From: Prinsepia uniflora
Lineage: Eukaryota; Streptophyta; Magnoliopsida; Rosales; Rosaceae
Assembly: GCA_032719365.1 (NCBI GenBank)
Contig: CM064867.1
Span: 58,220,601-58,284,600, forward strand
Length of the DNA stretch: 64,000 bases
Direction: 5' to 3'
The position numbers and the translations under genes are program-made. The notes under the pieces are model-generated. The model ran no database searches and was not told the origin of the DNA. It worked only from the letters and a program-made list of their open reading frames with translations. Positions within the stretch are counted from its first letter, which is position 1. Each line of letters opens with the position of its first letter. This document shows, piece by piece, positions 1 to 13,205 of the stretch.

Positions 1-1950
1 GGCGAACCCGGTTCAACCAATTGGGGAAGAAGATGAATAGTACCACGCGTGATCTCACGCGCAGAGGCTTTCTTGGGCGCGTGGGGGCGCGTGAGGGATA
101 TTTTGGGAATGTCTTCAACACGTGAAATCTTCTATTCGATGTAACGAACATTTTGGGACTGGTTTCATGTCGATCGGACACCGGTTCGATAATGTTCGGG
201 GCATCGGAAGGTTTAGGATCGGGATTAAAAATAGTTAAAAATTCCAGAAAATTACAGGGCTTTAGTGGGAGGTTATTTAAGTAGTTATTAATCTTATATT
301 ACGATTTTGATAGGTTTGGGAGTCCCGGTGATGGTGATTGGCTCGGGAGAGCCGTATGGCACGCAAATCAAGGCGGCAGCTCGGACGGTCTATGAGTGGA
401 CCTTGTTTTCTAAATTGGTGCATGCATAAATGTTTATTATATGTTTTAATACTTTTTTGGTGATTCCATGAGTGCATTTGTGTGTGGTTACGTATTGGCA
501 CGTATTTCGAGGTTTCGGCCTTATACGGTGTCGATACGGGTTTGTACTTTCTTTGTTGGGTTTTATGAAATGGGTTTGGATTTCCAAAAGGATAAACTCG
601 GGTATGAGACCAATTTGGTTTTGTCTCAAGCATATGTCTCTATTTATGACCTACGGGTCTGAATCGTGGTCGCGACGAGTGCTACGTGCACGGCGACCCA
701 TGATACAACGCTCGCCTCAAGTTTAGGATATGTTCTTTTCGGAGAGGTCACGATGCACGATATGTTGTCGGGCAGCCGATGGAGGCTCGACTTCAGAGTG
801 CTGACGGTTCAGGTTATTGATCGGTGATGAGTGCACCATAATCTTGTGGTGGTCGCGTTGGTTGATTCGTTCACGGCGACATACCAGAACTAAGGGCGAT
901 CCTAGATGGATGGTTGCACGCATCACTACGATCGGAGTCGTGACTAACCCTGAGATATCGGGCAGGATGCCCAACTGAGTCATATGTTCGGGCACGAGAT
1001 CCAGTTACTTTACATCGATGCTTTCGGGTCGGGGACCCTAATTGGATATTCCAGGTACATGACGGTTTATAGGAACCGGGCATGAATCCTTGAAAGATTC
1101 TAAGGATGTTTTCTATATGTATATGAATGGCATGAATCCTTTGCAAGGTTTGAGGATGTTTTCTATATTTATATGTATATATATATATATTCATATACCT
1201 TCCTTTATTCGAATTATCTCCTCCGAGAAAGGTCGATGGCCTAGGTGGACCCCGGAGTAGTCACGAAGCACTAACTGAGTGGTAGTCGCCCCCATTGGTT
1301 TCCTTACTCTCAAGAAGGCTTGTATCATAACCTCAGGGCGGGTCATTGGTCTACGGACATTGACCTTGAACCCTGAAAGACTTGGGTTTGAGACCCCGGG
1401 TAGCACAAGCGTAGCTTTGGAAACCGTGACAGGATTAGTTGTGTGATTATATGTATATATGATATATGATATGTGATGTGTACGATATATGATGTGTGAT
1501 GTGTACAGGTTTTGGGATGAGACCCGTATGGATTTGGGTAGTGGCCCGTATGGTTGGTTCTTGATGGTTCTTTCGATTATGGATTTGGGCAGTGGCCCGT
1601 GTATTTGATTCACTTACGATTTTGGGCTAAGGCCCTAATGAACGGTTTGATAAATGGTTTTCGAATGCTTGCATGCTTTTTAGTGAAAGGTACAAATGTC
1701 TTCGTTAAAATGTTTTTATAAACTCCTTGTTTTGTCCACTCACAGCTTTTAATGTTTTGACTGCCCTTCAGGTTGATAACGAATGTGGACTGTAGCAGAG
1801 ACCGAGATATCACATACCTCCTCCGGATCCTGGCGTACTCTGATAGCCCTAGAGGGCAAAGGTTGGAAATTTCCCTTGTCTGACACTTCGTGTCAGACGG
1901 GAGCAGGGCCGTCCCGTGTTAATCCCGGGGGATTGGGATGGGTCCTAACA
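1..1950 (+). mobile_element. Gypsy-type giant LTR, 5' part cut by window edge
   Basis: The piece carries the ordered landmarks of the large LTR family: a GC-rich block with CGCGTGGGGGCGCGTG near 80, the conserved GTAACGAACATTTTGG block near 140, TATGAGTGGAC near 392, GTCCACTCACAG near 1734, the terminal hairpin at 1878-1898 and the LTR end GGGATGGGTCCTAACA at 1950. No primer-binding site follows, so it is a 3' LTR or solo LTR, not a 5' LTR. Roughly 1 kb of the LTR start should lie left of the window. There is no coding capacity. Confidence 0.8.
1878..1898 (+). terminator. Perfect LTR-terminal hairpin
   Basis: The stem GTCTGACAC pairs perfectly with GTGTCAGAC around the loop TTC, about 50 bp before the LTR end. 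The same hairpin recurs at the same place in other copies (63019-63039, 45667-45685, 48894-48912). A role in RNA 3'-end formation is inferred from position only. Confidence 0.55.
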
Positions 1951-3428
1951 CACAACCCTTGACACACCTTGCAAGCTAAGAAAGTATCAACCAGAGGTAA
2001 GGTTAACTATCATATTCATGAAGTATCCCGAATCATTCCTCTCCAATTCCCACAAAGCTTTAACTTAACACCAAATTAAACATAACCAAACTTTGGCTTG
2101 CAATCATAACTTGAGCTCCTTCCGAACTCCTACTCATTACTTAAAATTGTACTCAAAGTTTTCACTTTCCAACTTCCTTCCACAATTTATCCTTCCCTTT
2201 CTCATACCTAACCATATAAGCACTTCATCACGTTTTTTCCAAGACCTAGGCAATCTTCTTAGGCTAACCATCTATCTGAAGGTGAAATAACGTAAAACCT
2301 TTTCCGAAACACTCCTTCAGTTTCTTAGTCATTAATCAACCACTCGCATCGTAATCCATGTGAAGTTTTCTCTTACCGACAAGAGTTGAACTAACTTATA
2401 AATACATCCACAATCATCCAGACCTTATCATAATATCTATAAATTCTTAGAAACCGAAAGAAAATTATATCGTTAAGTGAATCCAACCATTACTAAGAGG
2501 TTAGAAACATCTACCAAATCTCTTGGCTTCCACCACTTAGTCACCTACCTGCGAGTGTATCACAATATCTGTTCCTAATGTTTTTCATCCATTAATTCAA
2601 GCCAGCTAGTAACATTTCTGGTGAGTGTGATACCTCTTAGTTTCTTAATCATCATTATGTAAGTTGAGACATAGAATTCTACTCAAAATACCAACCACTA
2701 TACAAATTTCCTTCAAATAATACCCTCTAATACATTCACCATTTGGGCTCTCTCACCCTTATTTCCTCGGATCTCGTTCCTCTCAAATTCTCTAAATCCA
2801 AAAATACTTTTCAATACTCTTGACTCTTATAGTTCGTACAGTCTTGTGCCTTATCCAAGGAATCGGACCTTCCATCCTCCACAGTTTATAGACGTATAGG
2901 CATACAACAAACATAAAAAAAAACAACAGTCAAGGCTCAAATCACAAGATCATAACAACCATCACACATTCTTAAACAATCATTATGGCCCCCACTATCA
3001 GGAATCTAAGCGTCTACCCCACGGTCACCTTAAGTAACTTCACACACTCTAGTCAACAGAGCACCAGTAGCAGTGCACTCGGGCCTCAAAGTACAACACA
3101 ATTCCATGTTGTAGCTCATCATCCAATACATGAACCATTTGATTTCTTGGGTTTCGTTTCCTTCAAGTTTCCCCAGAAATTTTTTTTCCTTCACACATAT
3201 TTTCCACTTCCTCCTCAACCAGAAAACTTAATCATTTATCTAATCCAGGTCCAACAGACCAACAAATACTACAATTCTCACTTATTATCTAGAGTCATAC
3301 AACTATTTCCCTCATCAGTACGTGACATTCACTATGCACACTGATAATCCAATCCAACATCACATAAATTCACACACAACTAATCCACATTCAGCCCTAT
3401 AACTACTCTAGGGCTCCTAAACTCGTCT
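1951..3428. other. AT-rich segment without recognised gene
   Basis: About 1.5 kb between the LTR ending at 1950 and the start of element 2. Composition is AT-rich and differs from the LTRs. The longest open frame (2985-3344, plus) matches no domain I know and has no start context or splice sites that support it. It could be old unrelated repeat or intergenic DNA. Confidence 0.5.
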
Positions 3429-3614
3429 TGTAATGACCCGTCCTAAAAATTTGGGATTAATTAAGAATTAATTACATATAATCGAGGCTAATCGGGAATT
3501 AGTCGAGGATTATCGAACGTTCATGGAGAAATTACGATTCTACCCCTGAATGAGGGCAAAAGTTAACTTTTGACCCAGAAGGTCCGATGCATGAGGGCCG
3601 AGGACCGTTACGTA
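3429..3614 (+). repeat. Element 2 5' LTR, first segment
   Basis: This is the first 186 bp of the 5' LTR. It matches 18370-18554 of the 3' LTR and breaks exactly at the ACGTA target duplication (3610-3614), resuming at 13206. Confidence 0.85.
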
Positions 3615-5230
3615 CGACACAACCCATCCTAATCCCCCCAAGGATTAACGTGGGATGTGTCATACTCCCATCTGACATGAAGTGTCAGACATGGGATAAT
3701 TCATACCTTAGCCCATACGGGGCTCCTAGAGCGCGCCACAATCGGTGGAGGAGTGTGATGTCTCGGTCTCTGCTACAGCCCGCTTCCGTGATCAACCTGA
3801 AGGACATTAAAACCATTTAAAAACTATGAGTGGACGAAATCAATAAGTTCATAAAAACACATTTCATAAAGATATTTATGCCCTTCATTAAAAAGTATGC
3901 ATGCATCGAAAACCAGTAATCAAAACATTTACTTAAATGAACCATGAGGGCCTTAGCCCAAAAACCGTAAATCCAAATATACGTGGAACTCAGCCCAAAA
4001 CAGTAGAATACCAAAATTCGTAAATCCAGAACCAAGTGGGCCACTGTCCAAATCCATAACACAAATCCATAAACACCGAAATACCATTTCATGAATCCAA
4101 TAATCCATATTTACAACATAACCATCCTCGACATCCCAGATGCCTAGCGTCCCAGAGGCTTGACATCCCAGACGTCATATCTCACAGTAAAAGCAATGTG
4201 TTCTGCCCAGGGTCTCTCCGGGGCAATATCTCTAACATCCCAGATGTCTGACGTCCCAAACATCTAATCATAACAATCCTGCTCCTGAGTCACTATACGG
4301 TCCAGTAGCTCCGTATAATGACCCATCGCAGGCAATGCACCGTGACTTCTCCAGTGTCCCAGAAACCTGGAGGAGACCATCCACATGTCCTCATATCCAG
4401 ATGGTATATGGAAAACAGTTTTTATAAAGCCATTTCAAAACATATTAAATGGCCCTGCCTGGAATTTCCATAAAACATCACAAATCCATTTAGGGTCCCC
4501 GACCCAAATCAAGTTTATGAAACATAGGTTCCCAGACCCGAAATCACATTTATAAATCACAATTGGGCCTCATGCCCAATTTCATAAACCAACTGGGTCC
4601 CTGACCCGATCACATAACTCAAATGGGTCTCAGCCCGATTTCGTAAACCAACTGGGCCCCTAGCCCAATCACTTAATTCAAATGGGTCTCATGCCCGAGT
4701 TCATCTTTCCAAAACCAAAACTAGTTCATCAAACCATCAATGAAACCACATGCACGTAAAACTACAGTAGAACCATAAATCTCGATATACGTGCAAATAC
4801 GGGATTACCTCGAAATACGTGCAACCATGTAAATCACCAATGCCACAATCATCACTACAGAAATCACATATATAAAACATATAAAATAGTTATGCATGCA
4901 TAACAGTTTAGAAAACATTGTCCACTCACAGACCGTCCTACACCGCCGTCTCGATACGCGTGCCATAAGCCTTCTCGAGTCACATCACTAACACTGGGAC
5001 TTCCAAACCTGTCCAAACCATACTAAGAGGGTTACTAACTACCTCATTAACCTCTCATTGAAGCCCCATAATTTTCTCAAATTTTTAACTATAAATTAAA
5101 CTCGATCCTAAACCTTCAGACACCCCGAAATATATCGAAACGATGTCTGATCGACACGAAACCAGTCCCAAAGTGTTCGTTACCTCGATTAGATGATTTC
5201 ACATGTTGAAAACTTCCCAAAAAGGTCCCT

Positions 5231-7904
5231 TGACAGGACCCATCCCCGAGGGACATCGATAACCGTGCCCGGTCCTGCTCCCGTCTGACAAGTCAACTGA
5301 AGTTCCGAAATTACCCTCAGCACTTGCCAAACAAGGGATAACCGCACATGTGCCCACTTATTCCTCCACCTCCTGAATAGCCCCGATCATCACGCCACGA
5401 CCTGGAGGGTCAATAAAACAGAAAGGTGTGAGTGGACGAAAAGAAAGTTTTAGAAATACATTTATCAAAAATAACAGTCTCACCCTCCAGTTTTGTAAAC
5501 ATGCATGCATTTCATAAAACATGAGTCATATAATCAAAGGTAAAATAAAACAGCTAATACAATTCCAAATCAATCATGATACCACCATCCTCAACATCCA
5601 ATCTCAATATCCAATAACCCGCCACGATATCAATGCAACGCGTGCAACTCGGGTGTCTCACGTCCGAGTACCTCCCCAGGATCAACGACGTCTGGGGTGA
5701 TATCATCTCCAGGATCAACGACGTCTAGAGGATATCATCATAAACTCACACTCCTGAGACTGAGGCTCCCCTCGAAGCTACTCATCTCCAAGCAGTGGAT
5801 CGTGAATACTCTAGGATCTACGACGTTTGGAGGAGACCATCAAATCACAGAGGACGGTACATGTGGAACAGTCACCAATAATCTCATTTCAAAACCATTT
5901 AAATCTCAAAATCAAATCAATAGTTCAATAGGGCCTCTGCCCGAAATATAGCTTTTACAAAGCACAAGTAAGTTCCACAAATCCAATTATAACACGATGT
6001 CTAACATATAATGTATAAATCAATTTCATCAATTTAATCACTTAACTTAATTTCAGAGTCAAAATCCATCTCAAATCTCAGGCCATCGCCCAAAATCATA
6101 ATTTTATCATTTTCTCGAAAATCGTGTCCAAAGCAATATAAAATAATATAATATTCCCAAAATCCGAAAATCATCATATCACAATAGCAATTATAGCAAA
6201 TCAATTTAAATCATATCATAAAACATTTAAAAGCAATTAAAACATATACGCATGCATTTAGGGTAGAAAACAAAAGTCCACTCACACACCGTCCATATCG
6301 CTCGCTTTCCGAGCTGCACATTTTTCCGTAAATTCCGAACGTCATCATTCCTGTCCAAAGTCATTATTACGGGTCACTAACATTTCAATATACTTCCCAT
6401 AATTTTCCCCAATTTTTCCGGGATTTAAATACGTATTTTAAACATAATATAAACCTTCGGACCCTCGAAACAATAACGAAACGGTGTCCGATTTCCTCGA
6501 AACCAGTGCCAAAATGTTTTTTACATTAAATAGGACAAAACTCATGTTGAACTCACCTCGAGATTCCCGCTCACGCGCTCCCACGCACCGCCGGGAGTGG
6601 CTGCGCGTGGGTGCCACGCGCCTGCTACAGCCACCGTTACTGTTCGTCTTCTCGACCCGTTTACCTGGTAAACGGGTCCGGCTACCCGCGATGCAACCCG
6701 GCTAGATTCCTGTCCATGTTCAGTCAATTTCTTCCATTGATGAAGCTAATAGGATCGTTTTAACTTGAATTGGAGATCAATAAGGTCAGTGACAACAATA
6801 ACTACCTCAATCCCTCTGAATCAAACTCGATTTTTTGCGAAGAACACCGACGACTATTCATCTTCGAATGTCATCAATTTCCATCGAATTCGTGCAATTG
6901 ATCCACTTAGAAGCTTCGCAGGAACCATATAAACGTAATTCCAAGCCCAATTTCATCCTTCTTACTCTTCAATTGCACGACTCAATCCTCGAATTCCTTT
7001 GCTTTCACCAAGTCCGTTCAGAGCCAAAATAACATCCTTTTCCTTCGTTCTTTAGGTTGTTCGACTCGTCTCAATCCCAGAAGGCTAACTGCAACATCAA
7101 TTTCACTCAAAAACACGCACAACATCAAATTCGATCCTAGCTCCCTTAAAGGTATTTTCGGGTTTTTTTTTCTGATTTCAGCTGGGTTCAAAGTCTTTTT
7201 CAATCTCCTTCCATTTGTTTCTTTGACGTTCATTAAATCCCCTGTAAACTCAGCCCAAGAATTTCGGGTTTCATTGGAGATCAAGTATATTTCCTGCTCT
7301 GGTTTTTGTTATTCATGAAACACACACACACTTTTCAATTCCACCGTTCACCGCCCAAATGAGTCTACACCATTAATTTAAACCACTAATCATCATCTTA
7401 AAGTGACAAATGTCACTTAACAAACTAAATGAGTCATTCAACTTAATGATTCATCAGTATAACAAAAGGACAAAGACCAAAATACCCTTCTTTGTGAAAT
7501 TACCAAATTGCCCTTCACGTTCTCAGGCCCGTAACTTTTTCACCCGAACCCTGATTGACGCATGCCGCCTGTCTACGGATTCAGCGTCTCGAGACCTACA
7601 CAACGATACTTACAGAAAGTCCAAACACGGTCCCGATCAAAAAGTCAACAATTGGCCCCTTTTTAACCAATTTACCGAATTACCCTTTAACTTCCGAACA
7701 TCATAACTTTCTCCTCGAATGTCGGAATCGGGCGTGCCACCAGTCCATGAACTCATGACGTCCCGAACTACATCACGGTCATCGGTTAAAGTCCGTTTGA
7801 CAGCTCAAACCAAAAGTCAACCTTTAGCCCAATTCCAGGGGCAAAATCGTCATTTTCCTTCAAACTTTCCAACTTTTCCTTTTTCGAATTTCCGAGGCGT
7901 TACA
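5231..7904 (-). repeat. Element 1 3' LTR
   Basis: The LTR begins at the PPT side (7904) and ends at 5231 with the TGACAGGACCC inverted terminus. It carries a run of imperfect hairpins around 5680-5850 built on a repeated core, CCAGGATC...GACGTCTGG, and a GTCCACTCACAC motif near 6277 facing GTGTGAGTGGAC near 5427. No ORF in it is credible. Confidence 0.9.
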
Positions 7905-7905
7905 A

Positions 7906-7917
7906 CCTTCCCCCCTT
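7906..7917 (-). other. Element 1 polypurine tract
   Basis: Read on the minus strand this is AAGGGGGGAAGG, ending two bases before the LTR start TGTAACG at 7904. It would prime plus-strand DNA synthesis. Confidence 0.85.
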
Positions 7918-9206
7918 AAAGAATTTCATCCTCGAAATTCCAATTAGGAAATTCTCCCTAGGACATGTATGTGAACCAGAAATCTAATTACTCACATACC
8001 CTTCTAGTTCACCCAACCCAACGATTAGTCCACATTAAACTTAGGGAACCTCAATAATCCGGTCTCTATCACTAGGTCAGCCATTTGGCTACTCACATCT
8101 GTCATCCTGGGTAGCCTCACATCGATTGGTCTACCCCCCTTACGTCTCACCATTTTCACTATCTTTGGTTACCTTACCAACGGTACCACCTAAATATAAT
8201 CAATGTTATCACATCTATAGCTCTAGTTGGCTCACCGACTGCCATAACTGAACCAATCACGGACATCTCCATATCTGTCCAATATACAATCTACGAACAT
8301 GGAAATCCAATGCACAATCCCAAAACATGGAAGAGTGGATAGCCCGGGACCTACCAAAGACAACATCATGACCATAAGTAATGTCATCACTCAAGGGGCT
8401 ACTCAGGCCTCCTGTTAAGTAACTGAAATCCTAGGGCATGTAGTCCCAATCAGACCACGCCCCCTACGGTCAATCACGGGCCTACCAATTTTCCTTGCTT
8501 ATCACATAACCAATCCATGCAGGGCCCAATCCCGGCTCCATTGCACCCCAACTGGTGCCATTTCACTATATCACTCAATCGATATCACCATTTCTTTATG
8601 ACACAATCAGAAGCATCACTGAGCAATGGACCTTCGCTCTCTGAAGTCCCACTGCACTGGACCATCTCCTAAGTCCAAATTGCGATGTACTACGGGTCTC
8701 TACCCGAATGCTATTCATGAAGTAAAAGTGACACAAACCATCTGAAATCATATGTCCAATACACAAGATTAAACAATACCAACCCATAAGCTCATAACAC
8801 ATTTGTCCTTGACTCTATTTCAATCCTTGGCATCCCAGGTGCCAAACATGTCTCAATCAAATGGTCGATTGTGTCAGAAATCATCATTATAAGTCAATCT
8901 TGACTTCTCATCCTGAGCCCTGATTTACTATGACTCATCTCGAGTCCTAACCAAAAGTCCCATATTCAAATCTTGATTCCTCTTAATTCCAATCTTGACT
9001 CCTTTTGAGTCTAACCTCAAAACATTCATCCACGCCATCATTGGCATACTCGGTCACCGAGAAAATTCCGCTAGTGAACCACATCTGATAGGAACTCTAA
9101 GGCCTAAGGGATATCCCATCATATTTGCAACTCATTAGTTAAACATTTCCACTTAAGGAATTTACTGCGAATACGCTCATTTCGGGTCCACCCTGCCCAT
9201 TTATGT

Positions 9207-9308
9207 TACCTTTCTAACCTCTGGGCTCACTCGTCTGGGGTACCTTTCTAACCTCTGGGCTCACTCGTCTGGGGTACCTTTCTAACCTCTGGGCTCACTC
9301 GTCTGGGG
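9207..9308. repeat. Three tandem 34-bp units
   Basis: Units start at 9207, 9241 and 9275 with TACCTTTCTAACC and end in CGTCTGGGG. The three copies are essentially identical, so the expansion is recent. Confidence 0.9.
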
Positions 9309-9505
9309 ACCCACACAAATCCGTGTTTAACAATTAGTATTTTACAGTGTACACTGGTTAACATCTGACCCCCAATCCAGGGTCAATCTCATTCCGAGAT
9401 CAATCACGAGGTCTTAGTTACCCTCGTATACCCGTCTTACCACCAGGTCGCGCAAGAGGCTTACGTGTCGGAGGCATGATGTGGCAACAGAATCAGCAAC
9501 CTAGT

Positions 9506-9517
9506 GCTCTGATACCA
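9506..9517 (-). other. Element 1 primer-binding site
   Basis: The minus-strand sequence TGGTATCAGAGC is complementary to the 3' end of plant initiator tRNA-Met. It lies three bases inside the 5' LTR end at 9521, which fixes the orientation. Confidence 0.93.
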
Positions 9518-9520
9518 ATT

Positions 9521-12191
9521 TGATAGGACCCGTCCCCGAGAGATATCGATAACCGTGCCCGATCCTGCACCTGTCTGACAAGTCAACTGAAGTTCTGAAA
9601 TTACCCTCAGCACTTGCCAAACAAGGGATAACCGCACCTGTGCCCACTCATGCCTCCACCTCCTGAATACCCTCGATCATCACGCCATGACCTGGAGGGT
9701 CAATAAAACAGAAAGGTGCGAGTGGACAAAAAGAAAGTTTTAGAAATACATTTATAAAAAATAACAGTCTTACCCTCCAGTTTTGTAAACATGCATGCAT
9801 TTCATAAAACATGAGTCATATAATCAAAGGTAAAATAAAACAGCTAATACAATTCCAAATCAATCATGATACCACCATCCTCAACATCCAATCTCAATAT
9901 CCAATAACCCGTCACGATATCAATGCAACGCGTGCAACTCGAGTGTCTCACGTCCGAGTACCTCCCCAGGATCAACGACGTCTGGGGTGATATCATCTCC
10001 AGGATCAACGACGTCTGGACGATATCATCATAAACTCACACTCCTGAGACTGAGCCTCCCCTCGGAGCTACTCATCTCCAAGCAGTGGATCGTGACTACT
10101 CCAGGATCTAAGACGTCTGGAGGAGACCATCAAATCACAGAGGACGGTACATTTGGAACAGTCACCAATAATCTCATTTCAAAACCATTTAAATCTCAAA
10201 ATCAAATCAATCGTTCAACAGGGCCTCTGCCCGAAATATAGCTTTTACAAAACACAAGTAAGTTCCACAAATCCAATTATAACACGATGTCTAACATATA
10301 ATGTATAAATCAATTTCATCAATTTAATCACTTAACTTAATTTCAGAGTCAAAATCCATCTCAAATCTCAGGCCATCGCCCAAAATCACAATTTTATCAT
10401 TTTCTCGAAAATCGTGTCCAAAGCAATATAAAATAATATAATATTCCCAAAATCCAGAATCATCATATCACAATAGCAATTATAGAAAATAAATTTAAAT
10501 CATATCATAAAGCATTTAAAAGCAGTTAAAACATATATGCATGCATTTAGGGTAGAAACCAAAAGTCCACTCACACACTGTCCATATCGCTCGCTTTCCG
10601 AGCTGCACGTTTTTCCGTAAAATCCGAACGTCATCATTCCTGTCCAAAGTCATTATTACGGGTCACTAACATTTCAATATACTTCCCATAATTTTCCCCA
10701 ATTTTTTCGGGATTTAAATACGTATTTTAAACATAATATAAACTTTCGGACCCTCGAAACAATATCGAAACGGTGTCCGATTTCCTCGAAACCAGTGCCA
10801 AAATGTTCGTTACATTAAATAGGACAAAACTCATGTTGAACTCACCTCGAGATTCCTGCTCACGCGCTCCCACGCACCACCGGGAGTGGCTGCGCGTGGG
10901 TGCCACGCGCCTGCTACAGTCACCGTTACTGTTCGTCTTCTCGACCCGTTTACCTGGTAAACGGGTCCGGCTACCCGCGATGCAACCCGGCTGGATTCAT
11001 GTCCATGTTCAATCAATTTCTTCAATTGATGAAGCTAATAGGATCATTTTAACTTGAATTGGAGATCTGTAAGGCCAGTGACAACAATAACTACCTCAAT
11101 CCCTCTTAATCAAACTCGATTTTTTACGAAGAACACCGACGACTATTCATCTTCGAATGTCATCAATTTCCATCGAATTCGTGCAATTGATCCACTTAGA
11201 AGCTTCACAGGAACCATAGAAACGTAATTCCAAGCCCAATTTCATCCTTCTTACTCTTCAATTGTACGACTCAATCCTCGAATTCCTTTGCTGTCACCAA
11301 GTCCGTTCAAAGCCAAAATAGAATCCTTTTCCTTCGTTCTTTAGGTGGTTCAACTCGTCTCAATCCCAGAAGGCTAACTGCAACATCAATTTCACTCAAA
11401 AACACGCACAACATCAAATTCGATCCTAGCTCCCTTAAAGGTATTTTCGGGTTTTTTTCTGATTTCAGCTGGGTTCAAAGTCTTTTTCAATCTCCTTCCA
11501 TTTGTCTCTTTGACGTTCATTAAATCCCCTGTAAACTCAGCCCAAGAATTTCAGGTTTCATTGGTGATCAAGTATATTTCCTGCTCTGGTTTTTGTTATT
11601 CATGAAACACACACACACTTTTCAATTCCACCGTTCACCGCCCAAATGAGTCTACACCATTAATTTAAGCCACTAATCATCATCTTAAAGTGACAAATGC
11701 CACTTAAAAAACTAAATGAGTCATTCAACTTAATGATTCATCAGTATAACAAAAGGAAAAAGACCAAAATACCCTTCTTTGCGAAATTACCAAATTGCCC
11801 TTCACGTTCTCAGGCCCGTAACTTTTTCATCCGAACCCCGATTGACGCATACCGCTTGTCTATGGATTCAGCGTCTCGAGACCTACCCAACGGTACTTAC
11901 AGAATGTCCAAACACGGTCCCGATCAAAAAGTCAACAATTGTCCCCTTTTTAACCAATTTACCGAATTACCCTTTAACTTCTGAACCTCATAACTTTCAC
12001 CTCGAATGTCGGAATCGGGCGTGCCACCCGTCCATGAACTCGTGACGTCTCGAACTACATCACGGTCATCGGTCAAAGTCTGTTTGACAGCTCAAACCAA
12101 AAGTCAACCTTTCGCCCAATTCTAAGGGCAAAATCGTCATTTTCCTTCAAACTTTCCAACTTTTCCTTTTTTGAATTTCTGGGGCGTTACA
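9521..12191 (-). repeat. Element 1 5' LTR
   Basis: 2671 bp, collinear with the 3' LTR. It starts at 12191 (minus strand TGTAACGCCCC) and ends at 9521. Hairpin-rich core near 9970-10140; W-box-type TTGAC motifs and the GTGACAAATG palindrome near 11690 lie in the U3-like half. Confidence 0.9.
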
Positions 12192-13205
12192 TCCCTCGCG
12201 TGCCCCCACGCACTGCCCAAAGGAACTGGGTGTGGAAGCCACGAGCCTACTGTTCATCGTACCCTATCTCGGGCAGACCGATCCGGTCCGGTCTAGTTGG
12301 TCCAGCTAGTCCAACTAGATCAGCGTGACCGGTTCGGGTCAATTTCAAACCCTTCCTCAACCCATTTTCACCCCAATTTTGTCCTAAACCATCCTCTAAA
12401 CATTCCTAACCTAATTATGAGTTCAAAACGTAACATACCTTCCAAACGATTATTTGAACCGGCCATACACCCCACCCCCCACCCCCCCCCCCGGGTCGGT
12501 TTTCCAGGATTCCGGCCACCAATGGCCTCTGTTCCAAGTTCATTAATGTCCTAGCAACCTCCATAACACATTCCAAACATAAAAACCACACAAAAAACAC
12601 CAAAACTCAACAAACCATTTTTGAATCCAAAACTCACCTTTTCGCTGCTCTCTGGCTACCGTCCACGACGGCGCAAGCCGTGACCACCATTCTCGTCGTC
12701 TCACCTCCATCTTTCACTTTCTTCAAATCCCAGACCCAGATAATGAAGACTGAAGGGTTGTGTTTGAATGGGTTGCACAGTCACGAGTTTTGGGAGGAAA
12801 AATGAAAGTTGATCGATCGATGATGGTGAGAGGAAATATCCCACCGTGTGGGGGAATGGCCCAATCAGATAAGGGACAGGTGTCACTTACTGATTGGTCC
12901 ACCCAGATTTCTAATCCGATCGAATCTTGCCACTTGTCCCCCCGTTTCTCGGTTTATATGCAATAGTGCCGTTTTCCATTTTAGACCCATATCTTCCCCG
13001 TCGAACCTCCCACTCTACGTCACGGTAATCGGTCCTCGTACGTTTGACTCCTCGAGTCAAAAGTCAACATTTGGCCAATTCTAGGGGCAAAACGGTCATT
13101 TCGTACCTTCGGTCTGATTTCTCTCAACTAATCCCCGATTAGTCATCCTAAACCATAATTAATTTATATTTAATCCCGATATTCAGGACGGGTCATTAGA
13201 ACGTA

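Larger units (their letters stand above)
7905..9520 (-). other. Element 1 internal region
   Basis: This 1616-bp internal region has no open frame above about 70 codons. The only recognisable coding relic is the terminal NFEDEIL-stop read on the minus strand at 7939-7916, directly before the PPT. Three tandem 34-bp units sit at 9207-9308. The remainder is C/T-rich on the plus strand and unrecognised. Confidence 0.75.
5231..12191 (-). mobile_element. Element 1: complete non-autonomous Gypsy-type element
   Basis: The 5' LTR is 9521-12191 (2671 bp) and the 3' LTR is 5231-7904 (2674 bp). Both run TGTAACGCC...TCA on the minus strand. TCCCT flanks the element at 5226-5230 and 12192-12196 as a perfect 5-bp target duplication. 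The PBS is at 9506-9517, the PPT at 7906-7917, and the internal region is only 1616 bp. LTRs are near-identical over long stretches, with scattered substitutions concentrated near the LTR end. There is no gag or pol ORF, so movement would need proteins supplied in trans. It is the youngest layer of the nest. Confidence 0.93.
3615..13200 (-). mobile_element. Solo LTR (minus) split by element 1
   Basis: A single minus-strand LTR of about 2.6 kb is made of 13200-12197 followed by 5230-3615 (the 5 bp at 12192-12196 are the copy duplicated by element 1). ACGTA flanks it on both sides (3610-3614 and 13201-13205), and the unoccupied site is preserved in the 3' LTR of element 2 at 18550-18554. The terminal dinucleotides have decayed: the left end reads CG for TG, and the right end reads GA for CA. 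No internal region or second LTR is present, so a full element has been reduced by LTR-LTR recombination. Its hairpin zone lies at about 4120-4700 in inverse orientation. Confidence 0.85.
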
